Assembly (NCBI RefSeq): GCF_014650455.1
Contig: NZ_BMUZ01000014.1
Span: forward strand, 235,916 to 299,915
Direction: 5' to 3'
DNA length: 64,000 nt
DNA from: Streptomyces xanthochromogenes
Lineage (GTDB): Bacteria; Actinomycetota; Actinomycetes; Streptomycetales; Streptomycetaceae
Positions 35,409 through 44,184 of this stretch are shown in pieces. The notes below the pieces were generated by a model. That model was not told the origin of the DNA. It saw nothing but the letters and a program-made list of their open reading frames with translations, and did not search any database. Positions within the stretch are counted from its first letter, which is position 1. Every line of letters starts with the position of its first letter. A program made the position numbers and the translations under genes.

Positions 35409-36998
35409 ATGGCGACGGGGATACCTAAAGAGAAGGCGGCGGAGTCGGGGGTGACCGACGGACCGCAGCCGCGCAGCGTACGGGTCGTGCTGCTCGCGCT
35501 CATGATCGCGATGCTGCTCGCCATGCTCGACAACATGATCGTGAACACGGCGATGCCGACGATCGTGGGCGAACTCGGGGGACTGGAGCACCTGTCGTGG
35601 GTGGTGACGGCCTACACCCTGGCCACCGCCGCGTCCACGCCGATCTGGGGCAAGCTCGGTGACATGTACGGGCGCAAGGGCGCCTTCCTCACCTCCATCG
35701 TGATCTTCCTGATCGGCTCCGCGCTCAGCGGCATGGCGCAGGACATGAGCCAGCTGATCGGCTTCCGCGCGATCCAGGGTCTGGGCGCGGGCGGTCTGAT
35801 GGTCGGCGTCATGGCGATCATCGGTGACCTCATCCCGCCCCGCGAGCGCGGCAAGTACCAGGGCATGATGGCCGGCGTCATGGCGCTCGCCATGATCGGC
35901 GGCCCGCTGGTCGGCGGCGCCATCACCGACCACCTCGGCTGGCGCTGGACCTTCTACATCAACATCCCGCTCGGCGCGGTCGCGCTCGCCATGGTCACCG
36001 CCGTGCTGCACCTGCCCAAGAAGCGGGCCCGCGGCCGGATCGACTACCTCGGCACGATCCTGCTGACCGTCGGCATCACCTCGATCGTCCTGGTCACCAC
36101 CTGGGGCGGCTCGCAGTACGCCTGGGGCTCCGGGACCATCATCGGGCTCATCGTGCTCGGCGTCGTCGCGATCCTCGGCTTCCTCTTCGTCGAGACGAAG
36201 GCCGCCGAGCCGATCCTGCCGCTGCACATCTTCCGCAACCGGAACTTCTCGCTGATGTCCGGCATCGGCTTCCTCACCGGCTTCGTGATGTTCGGCGCGA
36301 TGCTGTTCCTGCCGCTGTACCAGCAGTCCGTGCAGGGCGCCTCCGCCACCAACTCGGGTCTGCTGCTGCTCCCGATGCTGCTCTCGATGATGGCCGTCTC
36401 GCTGATCGCGGGCCGGGTCACCACCAACAGCGGCAAGTACAAGATCTTCCCGATCCTGGGCGGCGCGCTCGTCGTGGTCGGCCTGTTCCTCCTGTCCACG
36501 ATGGACACGACCACGACGCGGTTCATGTCCGGCGTCTACATGGCCGTGCTCGGCGCGGGCATGGGCTTCCTGATGCAGATCACGATGCTGGTCGCGCAGA
36601 ACAGCGTCGAGATGAAGGACATGGGCGTCGCCTCGTCCTCCACGACCCTCTTCCGTACGCTCGGCTCGTCCTTCGGCGTCTCGATCATGGGCGCGATCTT
36701 CACGAACCGGGTGGGCGACGAGATGACCCACCGCCTCGGCTCCGGCTCGGGCAAGCTGGCCTCGGCGCAGCTGGACCACGCGAGCCTGCTGAAGCTGCCC
36801 GCGCCGGTGCGGGAGGCGTACCAGTACGCGGTGTCCTCCGGTACGCACGGGACGTTCCTGGTCGGTTCGATCATCGCGGTGGCCATGTTCGCGGCGGCCT
36901 TCTTCGTCAAGGAGGTCCCGCTGCGGGGTGCCGCGCCGGCCCCCGAGCCGGGCAAGGCGCCGGTGGACGCGGCGCCGCTGTCGGAGCCGGTGCTGTAG
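35409..36998 (+). CDS. MFS drug-efflux transporter, DHA2 (EmrB/QacA) family
   Basis: A 529-residue 14-helix proton-driven exporter. Motif C-like and DHA2 motifs are visible: LDNMIVNTAMPTIVGELGGL, WVVTAYTLATAASTPIWGKL with motif A GKLGDMYGRKGAF, RAIQGLGAGGLMVGVMAIIG, and WRWTFYINIPLGAVAL. ATG 35409 follows GGGAGTTGGGGACG. Regulation by the divergent TetR protein is strongly suggested by the operator pair. Substrate is unknown; a role in toxin or antibiotic export is typical. Confidence 0.95.
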   Translation: MATGIPKEKAAESGVTDGPQPRSVRVVLLALMIAMLLAMLDNMIVNTAMPTIVGELGGLEHLSWVVTAYTLATAASTPIWGKLGDMYGRKGAFLTSIVIFLIGSALSGMAQDMSQLIGFRAIQGLGAGGLMVGVMAIIGDLIPPRERGKYQGMMAGVMALAMIGGPLVGGAITDHLGWRWTFYINIPLGAVALAMVTAVLHLPKKRARGRIDYLGTILLTVGITSIVLVTTWGGSQYAWGSGTIIGLIVLGVVAILGFLFVETKAAEPILPLHIFRNRNFSLMSGIGFLTGFVMFGAMLFLPLYQQSVQGASATNSGLLLLPMLLSMMAVSLIAGRVTTNSGKYKIFPILGGALVVVGLFLLSTMDTTTTRFMSGVYMAVLGAGMGFLMQITMLVAQNSVEMKDMGVASSSTTLFRTLGSSFGVSIMGAIFTNRVGDEMTHRLGSGSGKLASAQLDHASLLKLPAPVREAYQYAVSSGTHGTFLVGSIIAVAMFAAAFFVKEVPLRGAAPAPEPGKAPVDAAPLSEPVL

Positions 36999-37276
36999 CC
37001 CGCCTCCGGGATGCCTGCCTTTGCCGCCTCCCCGTCTCGTCCGCGCGTGCGGGTGGGGTGGGGAGGCGGTTTTTTGCCCCTCCCCACCCCTTCCCGCAAC
37101 CCTCCGGGGGTGGGGTGGCTGGGCTTTCCGGGGCTGCGCCCCGGGCCCCTGGTTCGGCTGCGAGCCGTGGGTGGCCGGTCGCGCAGTTCCCCGCGCCCCT
37201 AACCCCGTTGGCGGGTGCGGATCGTGCTCGCTTCTCGCGCAGTTCCCCGCGCCCCTGAAGACGGGGTCCCCCCTGC
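36999..37276. repeat. Composite GC-rich intergenic repeat, copy C
   Basis: Between the convergent pump and LtrA genes: a GGGGCTGCGCCCCGGGCCCC block at about 37130 and two perfect inverted copies of GGGGCGCGGGGAACTGCGCG (37179-37199 and 37234-37254). Confidence 0.8.
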
Positions 37277-38521
37277 TCATTGAGAGCTTGGGGGAGGGTG
37301 GGCAAATCCCCCGGGCTGGGCCAGGCGGCGCCGGTGGCTGGGCGCCTCCGCGACCACGGAGAGCCCGAGCAGCACCGCCGGCGCGGCCAGCATCACCCAC
37401 ACCGGAACCCGCCCGGCCGCGGGCACCAGCGCCGCAATGAGGACCGCCGTCACCAGACGGACCCGTACCACCGGATCCCCCACCCCCGTGAAGGCGCCCC
37501 GCACCGCCGCCGTGGACAGCAGGAACAGCGCGACCCCGCCCAGAACGCACAGCGCGAGCGCGGTCGTGAGCCGGCTCCCCGAGCCGAGGACCGCCGTGCC
37601 CACGGCACCGCCCGCCACCGCGAGCCCGAGCTGCACGGGCAGATGGCCGAGGACATACGTGTGCAACAGCCTTGGGCTGTCGGCGAGTTCGGCGTGCGCC
37701 CCCGGCCGCGTACCGCTCGCGCTGAAGTAGGACCACCACAGGCAGGCGCACAGGGCGAACGCCGCCGCCCCGGTCGCCATCGCGGAGCCGGCCGTACGCG
37801 CCTGGACCAGCCCGTTGGTGAAGCCGAGCACCGATTCGCCGAGCACGATGATGGTGAACAGGCCGAAGCGTTCCCGCAGATGCTCGGTGTGGTGCGGGGC
37901 CCGCGCGATCCGGCGCCCCGAGAGCAGCGGGATCGCCAGGTCGACCGCCATCCCGCCGGCCCAGATGCCGTACCGCGCCGCCCCCGCCGGGGCGAGCAGC
38001 GCGCCGCCCGCCCAGAACAGCGCGGAGAGCACCGACCCCGTCGCGAAGGAGCGCAGCAGCGGTACCAGGCGCGGGTCCCGCCGGGCCTCCAGCGCGTACA
38101 GGAGCGCGACGCCGAGGCGCGCGCCGAGGTACGACAGGGCGAAGCCGGTGTCCGCGCTGTCGGAGCTGCCTACGCTGCCCACGAACACCGCGAGCCCGCA
38201 CACCGCCACGAGCCCCGCCATGGTCAGCAACCGGTGCGAAGTGACGTCCCGGTCGGCCCGGTTGGCCCGGACCGCGTACAGCACCCAGGTCCACCACAGC
38301 GGTACGAACAGGGCGGCCGCCGCCGCGACCGAGCCGAGGGTGGGTTCGGCACTGATGCGCCGGGTGATCTGGCCGACGGCGGCGACGAAGACGAGGTCGC
38401 AGAACAGCTCGAACCAGGTCGCCCGCCGCTCGCCCTCGACAGCGGCCACCGCCTCGGGCGCCTCGGGCGCTGCGGGCTTCGGTATCGGATGGGACGGCGA
38501 AGTGTGTGGACCCTCATGCAT
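37277..38521 (-). CDS. Low-temperature-requirement protein A (LtrA) family membrane protein
   Basis: A 414-residue polytopic protein with about ten hydrophobic segments. The family signatures are TWFELFCDLVFVAAVGQITR near the N-terminus and HLRERFGLFTIIVLGESVLG in the middle. LtrA was named from a Listeria mutant; its biochemical role is unknown. ATG 38521 is chosen; an 8-bp inverted repeat ends four bases upstream. The last dozen residues, PGGFAHPPPSSQ, look encoded by the neighbouring repeat module. Confidence 0.88.
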   Translation of the reverse strand: MHEGPHTSPSHPIPKPAAPEAPEAVAAVEGERRATWFELFCDLVFVAAVGQITRRISAEPTLGSVAAAAALFVPLWWTWVLYAVRANRADRDVTSHRLLTMAGLVAVCGLAVFVGSVGSSDSADTGFALSYLGARLGVALLYALEARRDPRLVPLLRSFATGSVLSALFWAGGALLAPAGAARYGIWAGGMAVDLAIPLLSGRRIARAPHHTEHLRERFGLFTIIVLGESVLGFTNGLVQARTAGSAMATGAAAFALCACLWWSYFSASGTRPGAHAELADSPRLLHTYVLGHLPVQLGLAVAGGAVGTAVLGSGSRLTTALALCVLGGVALFLLSTAAVRGAFTGVGDPVVRVRLVTAVLIAALVPAAGRVPVWVMLAAPAVLLGLSVVAEAPSHRRRLAQPGGFAHPPPSSQ

Positions 38522-38524
38522 GGT

Positions 38525-38544
38525 CAACAGTGTTGCCACTGTTG
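38525..38544. promoter_or_regulatory. Perfect inverted repeat at the ltrA-like start
   Basis: CAACAGTG-TTGC-CACTGTTG lies in the 58-bp gap between cseC and the LtrA-family gene, ending four bases before the latter's start codon. It could be an operator or a translation-controlling hairpin. Confidence 0.6.
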
Positions 38545-38579
38545 CCCGTTGACGCCTCCCCGTTCTCGAACCGGATCGG

Positions 38580-39914
38580 CTACACCTGCCGCGCACTCGT
38601 CGTCGACGGCGGCTGCACCGGGAAGCTCCCCGTGTTGGTCGGCGCGTGTTCGGGCAGCCAGAGCACGGCGATCGCCCCGCCGGTGCCCGCCGCGTTCGGG
38701 GCGCCCTCGGGGGCGGCGTTGCGGAAGGTCAGCCGGGCGCCGAGCACCTTGGCCTGACCCGCGGCGATCGTCAGACCGAGGCCGTGCCCGTTGCCGGCCC
38801 GGTCGCTCGACCCGGTACGGAACCGGCTCGGCCCCTCGCGCAGCAGCGCCTCGGGGAACCCGGCCCCGTGGTCGCGGACCCGTACGACCCGGCCCTCGAC
38901 GGTGACCTCCACCGGCCCCTCGCCGTGCTTGGCGGCATTGCCGAGCAGATTGCCCAGGATGCGTTCCAGACGGCGCGGGTCGGTGCTGACCCACGACTCG
39001 TGCACGACCCGCACCTTGACGTCCGGGTCGTACGCGGCGACCCGGCGGCTCACGAACTCGCCGAGCGCCACGTCCTGCAACTCGGCCCGCTCCGACGCGC
39101 TGTCGAGCCTGGCCACCTCCAGGACGTCCTCGACCAGGGTGCGCATGGCCTGGGCCCGGTTGCGCACCAGCTCGGTGGGGCGGCCCGGGGGCAGGAGCTC
39201 GGCGGCGGTGAGCAGCCCGGTGACGGGGGTGCGCAGCTCGTGCGCGATGTCCGCGGTGACCCGGCGCTCGGCCTCGATCCGCTCCTGCAGCGCGTCGGTG
39301 AGCGCGTCGACCGCGCGGGCGAGCTCGTCGGTCTCGTCGCGCACGACGCCGCCGATGGCGTCCCGTACCCGGACGTCGGTGTTCCCCTCGGCGACCTTGC
39401 CCGCCGCATCCGCCGCCTTGCGCAGGCGGCGCGAGATCTGGCCGCCGATGAGGATGCCGAGCGCGCAGCCGCCGAAGACGACCGCGACCGAACCGATGAC
39501 CAGGGCGCGGTCGAGGTCGGCCATCACGTTGGAGCTGCGGTCGGTGAAGGTGGAGTGCAGCGACAGGACGTCGCCGTTGCCCACGGGCACCGCCGCCCAG
39601 ATGTCGGGCGGCCCGCTGTCGCGCTCCTGCACGGAGGAGACCTTGCGCCCCTGCAGGGCCTTGGACTTCAGCGTGGGCGGCAGCGCGGGATCGTTGAGCT
39701 TGGTGCCGAAGCGGACCCGCTTGTTGCTGGTCTCGTAGTAGTTCTGCGCGAAGTTGAGCCGCTCCATCTGCACTTCGCGGGCGTTGTCGAGCATGGAGAC
39801 ACGGGCCGCGTTGTGCACGACGAGGCTGAGCGCCATCACGGTGAGCGCACCCACGGCCGTAATGGCAATGCTGATCTTCCAGCGCACGCCGGTGCGCAGG
39901 GCGAAGCGCCTCAT
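38580..39914 (-). CDS. cseC: CseC sensor histidine kinase of the SigE cell-envelope stress system
   Basis: A 444-residue kinase with membrane segments at 14-35 and 137-158 flanking an extracellular sensor region, a HAMP linker (about 160-212), a HisKA domain with His225 in DIAHELRTPVTGLLTAAELL, and HATPase_c with an N-box ILGNLLGNAAKHGEG. It senses cell-envelope damage and phosphorylates CseB, which switches on sigE. ATG 39914 follows AGGAG at eight bases and overlaps the stop of a short upstream frame (ATGA). The 5' region has an apparent 107-bp insertion/duplication, described separately. Confidence 0.95.
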   Translation of the reverse strand: MRRFALRTGVRWKISIAITAVGALTVMALSLVVHNAARVSMLDNAREVQMERLNFAQNYYETSNKRVRFGTKLNDPALPPTLKSKALQGRKVSSVQERDSGPPDIWAAVPVGNGDVLSLHSTFTDRSSNVMADLDRALVIGSVAVVFGGCALGILIGGQISRRLRKAADAAGKVAEGNTDVRVRDAIGGVVRDETDELARAVDALTDALQERIEAERRVTADIAHELRTPVTGLLTAAELLPPGRPTELVRNRAQAMRTLVEDVLEVARLDSASERAELQDVALGEFVSRRVAAYDPDVKVRVVHESWVSTDPRRLERILGNLLGNAAKHGEGPVEVTVEGRVVRVRDHGAGFPEALLREGPSRFRTGSSDRAGNGHGLGLTIAAGQAKVLGARLTFRNAAPEGAPNAAGTGGAIAVLWLPEHAPTNTGSFPVQPPSTTSARQV

Positions 39915-40020
39915 GCGGCGTGCTCCTGTTCGGCTTCGGCGGGGCTGCGGCCGGGGGTCCGGGGGTTGGCCCCCGGGTGACACAGTCGGCGCACGCCGGT
40001 GCGCAGGGCGAAGCGCCTCA
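39882..40020. repeat. 32-bp direct repeat flanking a 75-bp insertion between cseB and cseC
   Basis: Positions 39882-39913 and 39989-40020 are identical for 32 bp. The first copy is the 5' end of cseC (codons for RRFALRTGVR). Between them lies 75 bp with a CCGGGGG/CCCCCGG hairpin and a GGGGCTGCGGCCGGGGGTCC block resembling the window's dispersed repeat. Confidence 0.9.
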
Positions 40021-40021
40021 C
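39911..40021 (-). CDS. Short frame upstream of cseC, remnant duplicated cseC start
   Basis: GTG 40021 opens a 36-codon frame encoding MRRFALRTGVR, identical to the CseC N-terminus, then 25 residues from the inserted sequence, and stops at TGA overlapping the cseC ATG. GTG 40021 lies eight bases after the cseB stop and was probably the ancestral cseC start. Whether it is translated is unknown; if so, it could couple cseC to cseB translation. Confidence 0.4.
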   Translation of the reverse strand: MRRFALRTGVRRLCHPGANPRTPGRSPAEAEQEHAA

Positions 40022-40028
40022 TTGGCCA

Positions 40029-40733
40029 TCACGCCTTCAACTTGTAGCCGAAGCCGCGGACGGTCTCGATCCGGTCCTGCCCGATCTTGGTGCGCAGCCG
40101 CTGTACGTGCACGTCCACCACCCGGGTGTCACCGCCCCAGCCGTAGTCCCACACCCGCTCCAGGAGCTTGTCGCGGGACAGGACCGTGCCGGGCGCCGAG
40201 GAGAACTCCAGGAGCAGCCGCATCTCGGTCGGCGTCAGGGCGACCGTCTCGCCGCCCTTGCGGACTTCCATGCCCTCGGTGTCGATCTCGATGTCGCCGA
40301 AGGCGAGGACCCCGCGCTCGGGCGCCTCGTCGGCCGTCTCGGTGGTCGCGCCGGGCCCGCCCGCGTGCCCGAAGCGGCGCAGCACGGCGCGGATGCGGGC
40401 GACCAGGACGGCGCCGTCGAACGGCTTGGTGACGTAGTCGTCCGCGCCGGCCTCCAGGCCGAGGACGACGTCGATGGAGTCGGCGCGCGCGGACAGCATG
40501 ATGACCGGCACGGTCGACTCGTCACGGATGCGGCGGCACAGGCTGACGCCGTCGAGGCCCGGCAGCATCACGTCGAGCAGGGCGATGTCCGGCCGGTCGG
40601 CACGGAACGCCTCCAGGCCGGAGAGCCCGTCGGGCATGGCGGTCACGGTGAAGCCGTCCCGCTCCAGGGCGAGCTGGGTGGCTTCACGGATGACGTCGTC
40701 GTCCTCGACGAACAGAACATGGGTCTCGGCCAT
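40029..40733 (-). CDS. cseB: CseB response regulator
   Basis: A 234-residue OmpR-family regulator: receiver domain with Asp54 in DIALLDVMLPGLDGVSLC and conserved Lys in DDYVTKPFDGAVLV, then a winged-helix domain ending VDVHVQRLRTKIGQDRIETV. Phosphorylated CseB activates the sigE promoter. A linker of about 25 residues (GGPGATTETADEAPERG) between domains is longer than usual. Its gene follows cseA by 176 bp on the minus strand. Confidence 0.95.
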   Translation of the reverse strand: MAETHVLFVEDDDVIREATQLALERDGFTVTAMPDGLSGLEAFRADRPDIALLDVMLPGLDGVSLCRRIRDESTVPVIMLSARADSIDVVLGLEAGADDYVTKPFDGAVLVARIRAVLRRFGHAGGPGATTETADEAPERGVLAFGDIEIDTEGMEVRKGGETVALTPTEMRLLLEFSSAPGTVLSRDKLLERVWDYGWGGDTRVVDVHVQRLRTKIGQDRIETVRGFGYKLKA

Positions 40734-40909
40734 CGCGCTGCTCTCTCAGTTCTCCGGCGGTCTCTTCCGGCGCCCGGCGGTGGTGCGGTCGTGCTGTGGT
40801 GCGGTGCCGCTCTCGTGCTGTCGTCCTGTCCAGCGCCGGCGAGCGGCTCCGGGCGCAGTACCAGTCTGCGGCATGCGCACGGCGCGGCCTGCCGACACGG
40901 GCGGGCGGC

Positions 40910-41572
40910 TCAGGGAGTGGCGGGAAGCGGGGCGGGGGTCCCGTTGCCGTCGACGGCCTTGCTGTAGTCGTTCTCCACCTGGTCCTGCTGGGCGAACCTG
41001 CCGTTCGTGCCGCCCGACCAGCGGTAGGTCGTGACGACCTCGCTGGAGGCGAAGGCGGGCTTGTCGCCGGGGGCGTACATCTGGCGGGTCACCACCAGGT
41101 CGCCCCGGTCGATCTCGGCGTACACCGGGGTTTCCTCGGCGGTGAAGACGTTGTCGTACGAGGCGCCGGACGCGCGGTAGACGTAGGAGCCGAGGCCGAC
41201 GGCGTCCGAGCAGTTCATGACGTTCACGACGACGTCCTGGCCGGTCGTGCCGGTCAGGTGCCCGTACGTCACGTCGATGGGGTACTCGTCCTTGGTGCAC
41301 GGCTTGAGCTCGGCCTTGACCCGGGAACTCACCTTCGGGTCGCCCTTGAGCAGCCGTACCGGGTCGACCTTGGTGAACGGCGCCGGCGAGGACGCGCTCG
41401 GCGACGGTGTGGCGTGGGCGACCTTGTCGGACCGGGGGGCCTCGCCCTCGTCCCGGGTCCCGGTGCCGCCGGTGGAACAACCGGCCATGAGCAGCCCGAG
41501 GGCGGAGAGCCCGGCCAGTGCCGTGGTCCCCGCCGTCAAAGCGCCCCCGCTCCGCCTGCTCAGGCCGCGCAC
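40910..41572 (-). CDS. cseA: CseA extracytoplasmic lipoprotein
   Basis: A 220-residue lipoprotein with lipobox LLMAGC (Cys32), a Ser/Pro-rich linker and a compact extracellular domain. Position between sigE and cseB on the same strand identifies it as CseA, which negatively modulates signalling to CseC in S. coelicolor. GTG 41572 lies inside the sigE 3' end (13-bp overlap), and GGGAG precedes it. Confidence 0.9.
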   Translation of the reverse strand: MRGLSRRSGGALTAGTTALAGLSALGLLMAGCSTGGTGTRDEGEAPRSDKVAHATPSPSASSPAPFTKVDPVRLLKGDPKVSSRVKAELKPCTKDEYPIDVTYGHLTGTTGQDVVVNVMNCSDAVGLGSYVYRASGASYDNVFTAEETPVYAEIDRGDLVVTRQMYAPGDKPAFASSEVVTTYRWSGGTNGRFAQQDQVENDYSKAVDGNGTPAPLPATP

Positions 41573-42117
41573 CGCTCCCGCCCCTTTACCTCGCCCGTGT
41601 AACCGTGCTCCAGCGCACGGAAGTCCAGCTCGCGGCTCTCCAGCTCCTGGCGGAGCCGGGCCAGCGCCCGGTGCAGCGTGCTCTTGACGGTGCCGGCCGA
41701 CATGCCGAGGGCCGCGGCCGTCTCCTCGGTGCTCATCTGCTCCCAGTGTCGCAGCACCACGACGCTGCGCTGCTTGGGGGCCAGCACCTTCAGGACGTCC
41801 ATCAGGAGGGCGCGGTCGGCGCGCTGCTCGGAACCGTCCTCGACGCGGGCGTCGGGCAGCTGCTCGGTGGGAACCTCTTCGAGCTTGCGCGCCCGCCACC
41901 ACTCGGTCCGGGTGTTGATCATGACCCGGCGCAGGTACGCGTCGGCCAGCGTCTTGTCGGCGATGCCGTCCCAGCGGCCGTAGGTGCGGGCCAGCGCGGT
42001 CTGCAGGAGGTCCTGCGCGTCCACCGGGTCCGGAACGAGCCGCCGGGCACTGCGCAGCAGCGCGTCCTGCCGGGTGCGTACGTACTCCTCGAACTCAAGC
42101 ACCTCGCCCTGCGCCAT
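41560..42117 (-). CDS. sigE: ECF sigma factor SigE
   Basis: A 185-residue extracytoplasmic-function sigma factor. Region 2 (FEEYVRTRQDALLRSARRLV, DAQDLLQTALARTYGRWDGI, YLRRVMINTRTEWWRARKLE) and region 4 (LAPKQRSVVVLRHWEQMSTE, AGTVKSTLHRALARLRQEL) are complete. SigE directs genes for cell-wall integrity and is controlled by CseB/CseC rather than an anti-sigma factor. ATG 42117 is preferred over TTG 42123 because GGAGG stands nine bases before it. The 275-bp region to mutY should contain the CseB-dependent promoter. Confidence 0.96.
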   Translation of the reverse strand: MAQGEVLEFEEYVRTRQDALLRSARRLVPDPVDAQDLLQTALARTYGRWDGIADKTLADAYLRRVMINTRTEWWRARKLEEVPTEQLPDARVEDGSEQRADRALLMDVLKVLAPKQRSVVVLRHWEQMSTEETAAALGMSAGTVKSTLHRALARLRQELESRELDFRALEHGYTGEVKGRERCAA

Positions 42118-42392
42118 ACCCAACCGCCTCCGTCATCCCCGTGAGCTGGTCCCGCTCGCCCTGCTGGTCGCTTACGTGAATGAAGCTACGGAGGACTTGT
42201 CACGGGCCTGTGCGGAGCAGCCGTCGACCGACGCACGGAGAGCCATCGGTTGTGTAACAGCCGAGGTTTACCGCCGTTTTCCAGGGGTAACGCCGCTCTT
42301 TCGGGCGTTACGGACACAGTCGGGCAGGCCGAGGGCAGGGGTCGTCCGGGCCGGGACGCAGAGGTGGAACCGGGCCGCGCGCGGGGCCGGCG

Positions 42393-43340
42393 TCAGGACT
42401 GGGGCAGCCGGTAGAAGCCGTCGTCGAGCGGCTCGACGAGACCGTCCGCGACCAGCCCGTCCAGCGCCCTGGCCCGCTGCACCGGCTCGTGCCACACCGC
42501 GTCGAGCGCCGACTGCGGTACGGAACCGGTGGCGTCGCGCAGCACCGCGAGGAGCCGGCCGCGCACCTGGCGGTCGGTGCCCGCGTACGTCTGGCCACGC
42601 CGGGCCGGGCCCTGGTGGGCGGGTTTGCCGGCCAGGCGCCAGGCGCACTGGGCGGCGATCGGGCAGCGCACGCACGTCTCGTTCTTCGCCGTGCAGACCA
42701 GCGCGCCCAGTTCCATGGAGGCGGCCGCCCAGCGGGCCGCCGTCGTCTCGTCCTCGGGCAGCAGCGCGCGGGCCAGACGCCGCTCGGCGGCGGTGGTGGC
42801 GGTCGGCGGGTACTGCACACCGGTGACGGCCCGGGCGAAGACCCGGCGGACGTTGGTGTCGAGGACCGCGTGGCGCTGCCCGTACGCGAACGAGGCGACC
42901 GCGGCCGCCGTGTACTCGCCGATGCCGGGCAGCGCGAGCAGCTGGGCGTGGTCGGCCGGTACGTCGCCGCCGTGCCGTTCCGTTATGGCCAGGGCCGCTC
43001 CGTGCAGCCTCAGCGCACGGCGCGGGTAGCCGAGCCGGCCCCAGGCGCGGACCGCCTCACCGGGTGCCTCGGCGGCCAGGTCGGCCGGGCGCGGCCAGCG
43101 CGCCAGCCACTGCTCGTACACCGGAAGGACCCGGCTGACCGGGGTCTGCTGGAGCATGAACTCGCTGACCATCACGCCCCAGGCGCCCGCTTCGGGGCGG
43201 CGCCAGGGCAGGTCGCGGGCGTGTTCGCCGAACCATCCGATGACGGATTCGTGGAGGGCGGCGGGCTCGGCGGCCGGGGCCGCCGGGTTCGTCTCGTTCA
43301 TGGGCGTGGTCACGGTGGGCATCGTCGGCAGAGTGTTCAT
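42393..43340 (-). CDS. mutY: A/G-specific adenine DNA glycosylase
   Basis: A 315-residue helix-hairpin-helix glycosylase removing adenine opposite 8-oxoguanine. Visible: WGVMVSEFMLQQTPVSRVLP with the catalytic Glu, HhH LPGIGEYTAAAVASFAYG, the catalytic Asp in AVLDTNVRR and the 4Fe-4S ligands in CTAKNETCVRCPIAAQC (C-x6-C-x2-C-x5-C). The C-terminal 8-oxoG-recognition domain is short, as in other actinobacterial MutY proteins. Start 43340 is tentative; Met at 43301 is also possible. Confidence 0.93.
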   Translation of the reverse strand: MNTLPTMPTVTTPMNETNPAAPAAEPAALHESVIGWFGEHARDLPWRRPEAGAWGVMVSEFMLQQTPVSRVLPVYEQWLARWPRPADLAAEAPGEAVRAWGRLGYPRRALRLHGAALAITERHGGDVPADHAQLLALPGIGEYTAAAVASFAYGQRHAVLDTNVRRVFARAVTGVQYPPTATTAAERRLARALLPEDETTAARWAAASMELGALVCTAKNETCVRCPIAAQCAWRLAGKPAHQGPARRGQTYAGTDRQVRGRLLAVLRDATGSVPQSALDAVWHEPVQRARALDGLVADGLVEPLDDGFYRLPQS

Positions 43341-43392
43341 CGCAGAGCCGATCCTGGCATGTTCGGGCCCCAAGGGGGGCGCGCAGCGGCCC

Positions 43393-44019
43393 TCAGCGGC
43401 GTGCGTGCTGCCTGGCGTGCACACGTGCGCCGGGTCCGGTGAACCAGGCGACGGCCCCGATGTCGCTGGTACGCATCGACTCGGCGAGGGCCCGCACCGG
43501 CCGGGTGCCGAGCTTCACCACGATCAGTGCGACCACCGTGCCGAGCACCAGGCCGACCGCGACGTCGTGCGGGTAGTGCACCCCGACGAAGACCCGCGAG
43601 AAGGCCATGGCCAGGGCCATCGGGACGGTGAGCATCCAGATGCGCGACCAGGCGAGGGCCAGGCCGACGGCCGCCGCGCCCGCGATGGTGGCGTGGTTCG
43701 AGGGGAAGGACCAGTCGCCGTTGGCGGGGCAGGCGATCAGCGAGGTCGCCGCGCCCGCCACCGCGCGGCAGGGCCGTTCCTCGTCGATCAATGACTTGGC
43801 CACCTCACTGCACAGGTAGGCGGCCGCGGTCGCCAGCGGCGCGAGCAGGGCGAGGGCGAACGCCGTCGTGTCCCGGCGGCGGGCCCGCCACCAGGCGCAG
43901 ACGAACAGCACGCCGAACAGGAGCAGGCCGAGCTCCGTCCAGACCTCGACGAAGCTCTGCACCCAGGACGGCATGTCGTGGGCGAAGTCGGTGATGTTGC
44001 GGTAGAGCTCACTATCCAT
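43393..44019 (-). CDS. PAP2-family membrane phosphatase
   Basis: A 208-residue membrane protein with about five helices and all three phosphatase motifs: KSLIDEERP (K75-P83), WSFPSNHA (S104-A110) and SRVFVGVHYPHD (S141-D152). Members dephosphorylate lipid phosphates such as undecaprenyl pyrophosphate or phosphatidic acid. The chain ends in a basic His/Arg tail. Undecaprenyl-PP phosphatase activity would fit the cell-envelope neighbourhood (sigE), but this is inference. Confidence 0.92.
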   Translation of the reverse strand: MDSELYRNITDFAHDMPSWVQSFVEVWTELGLLLFGVLFVCAWWRARRRDTTAFALALLAPLATAAAYLCSEVAKSLIDEERPCRAVAGAATSLIACPANGDWSFPSNHATIAGAAAVGLALAWSRIWMLTVPMALAMAFSRVFVGVHYPHDVAVGLVLGTVVALIVVKLGTRPVRALAESMRTSDIGAVAWFTGPGARVHARQHARR

Positions 44020-44184
44020 GGTGACCGACAGTATGAATCATGAATGGGGGGTGACCACGAGTCGGCCGTGAGACTGCGCCAGGACCGCGGAGCGGGGCGT
44101 TCCGAGATGATGATCCGGAAAACTTGGCCGGAGTGGCGGCGGGTGGGGCCGGAGTTGGCCACGATCTCTCGTAAGGTTCGGTGC

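Noticed and set aside
44044..44184. N-terminal extension of the Gly/Ser-linker membrane protein
   Set aside because: The extension overlaps the promoter-like element and lacks conservation features; GTG 44185 precedes the membrane helix directly.
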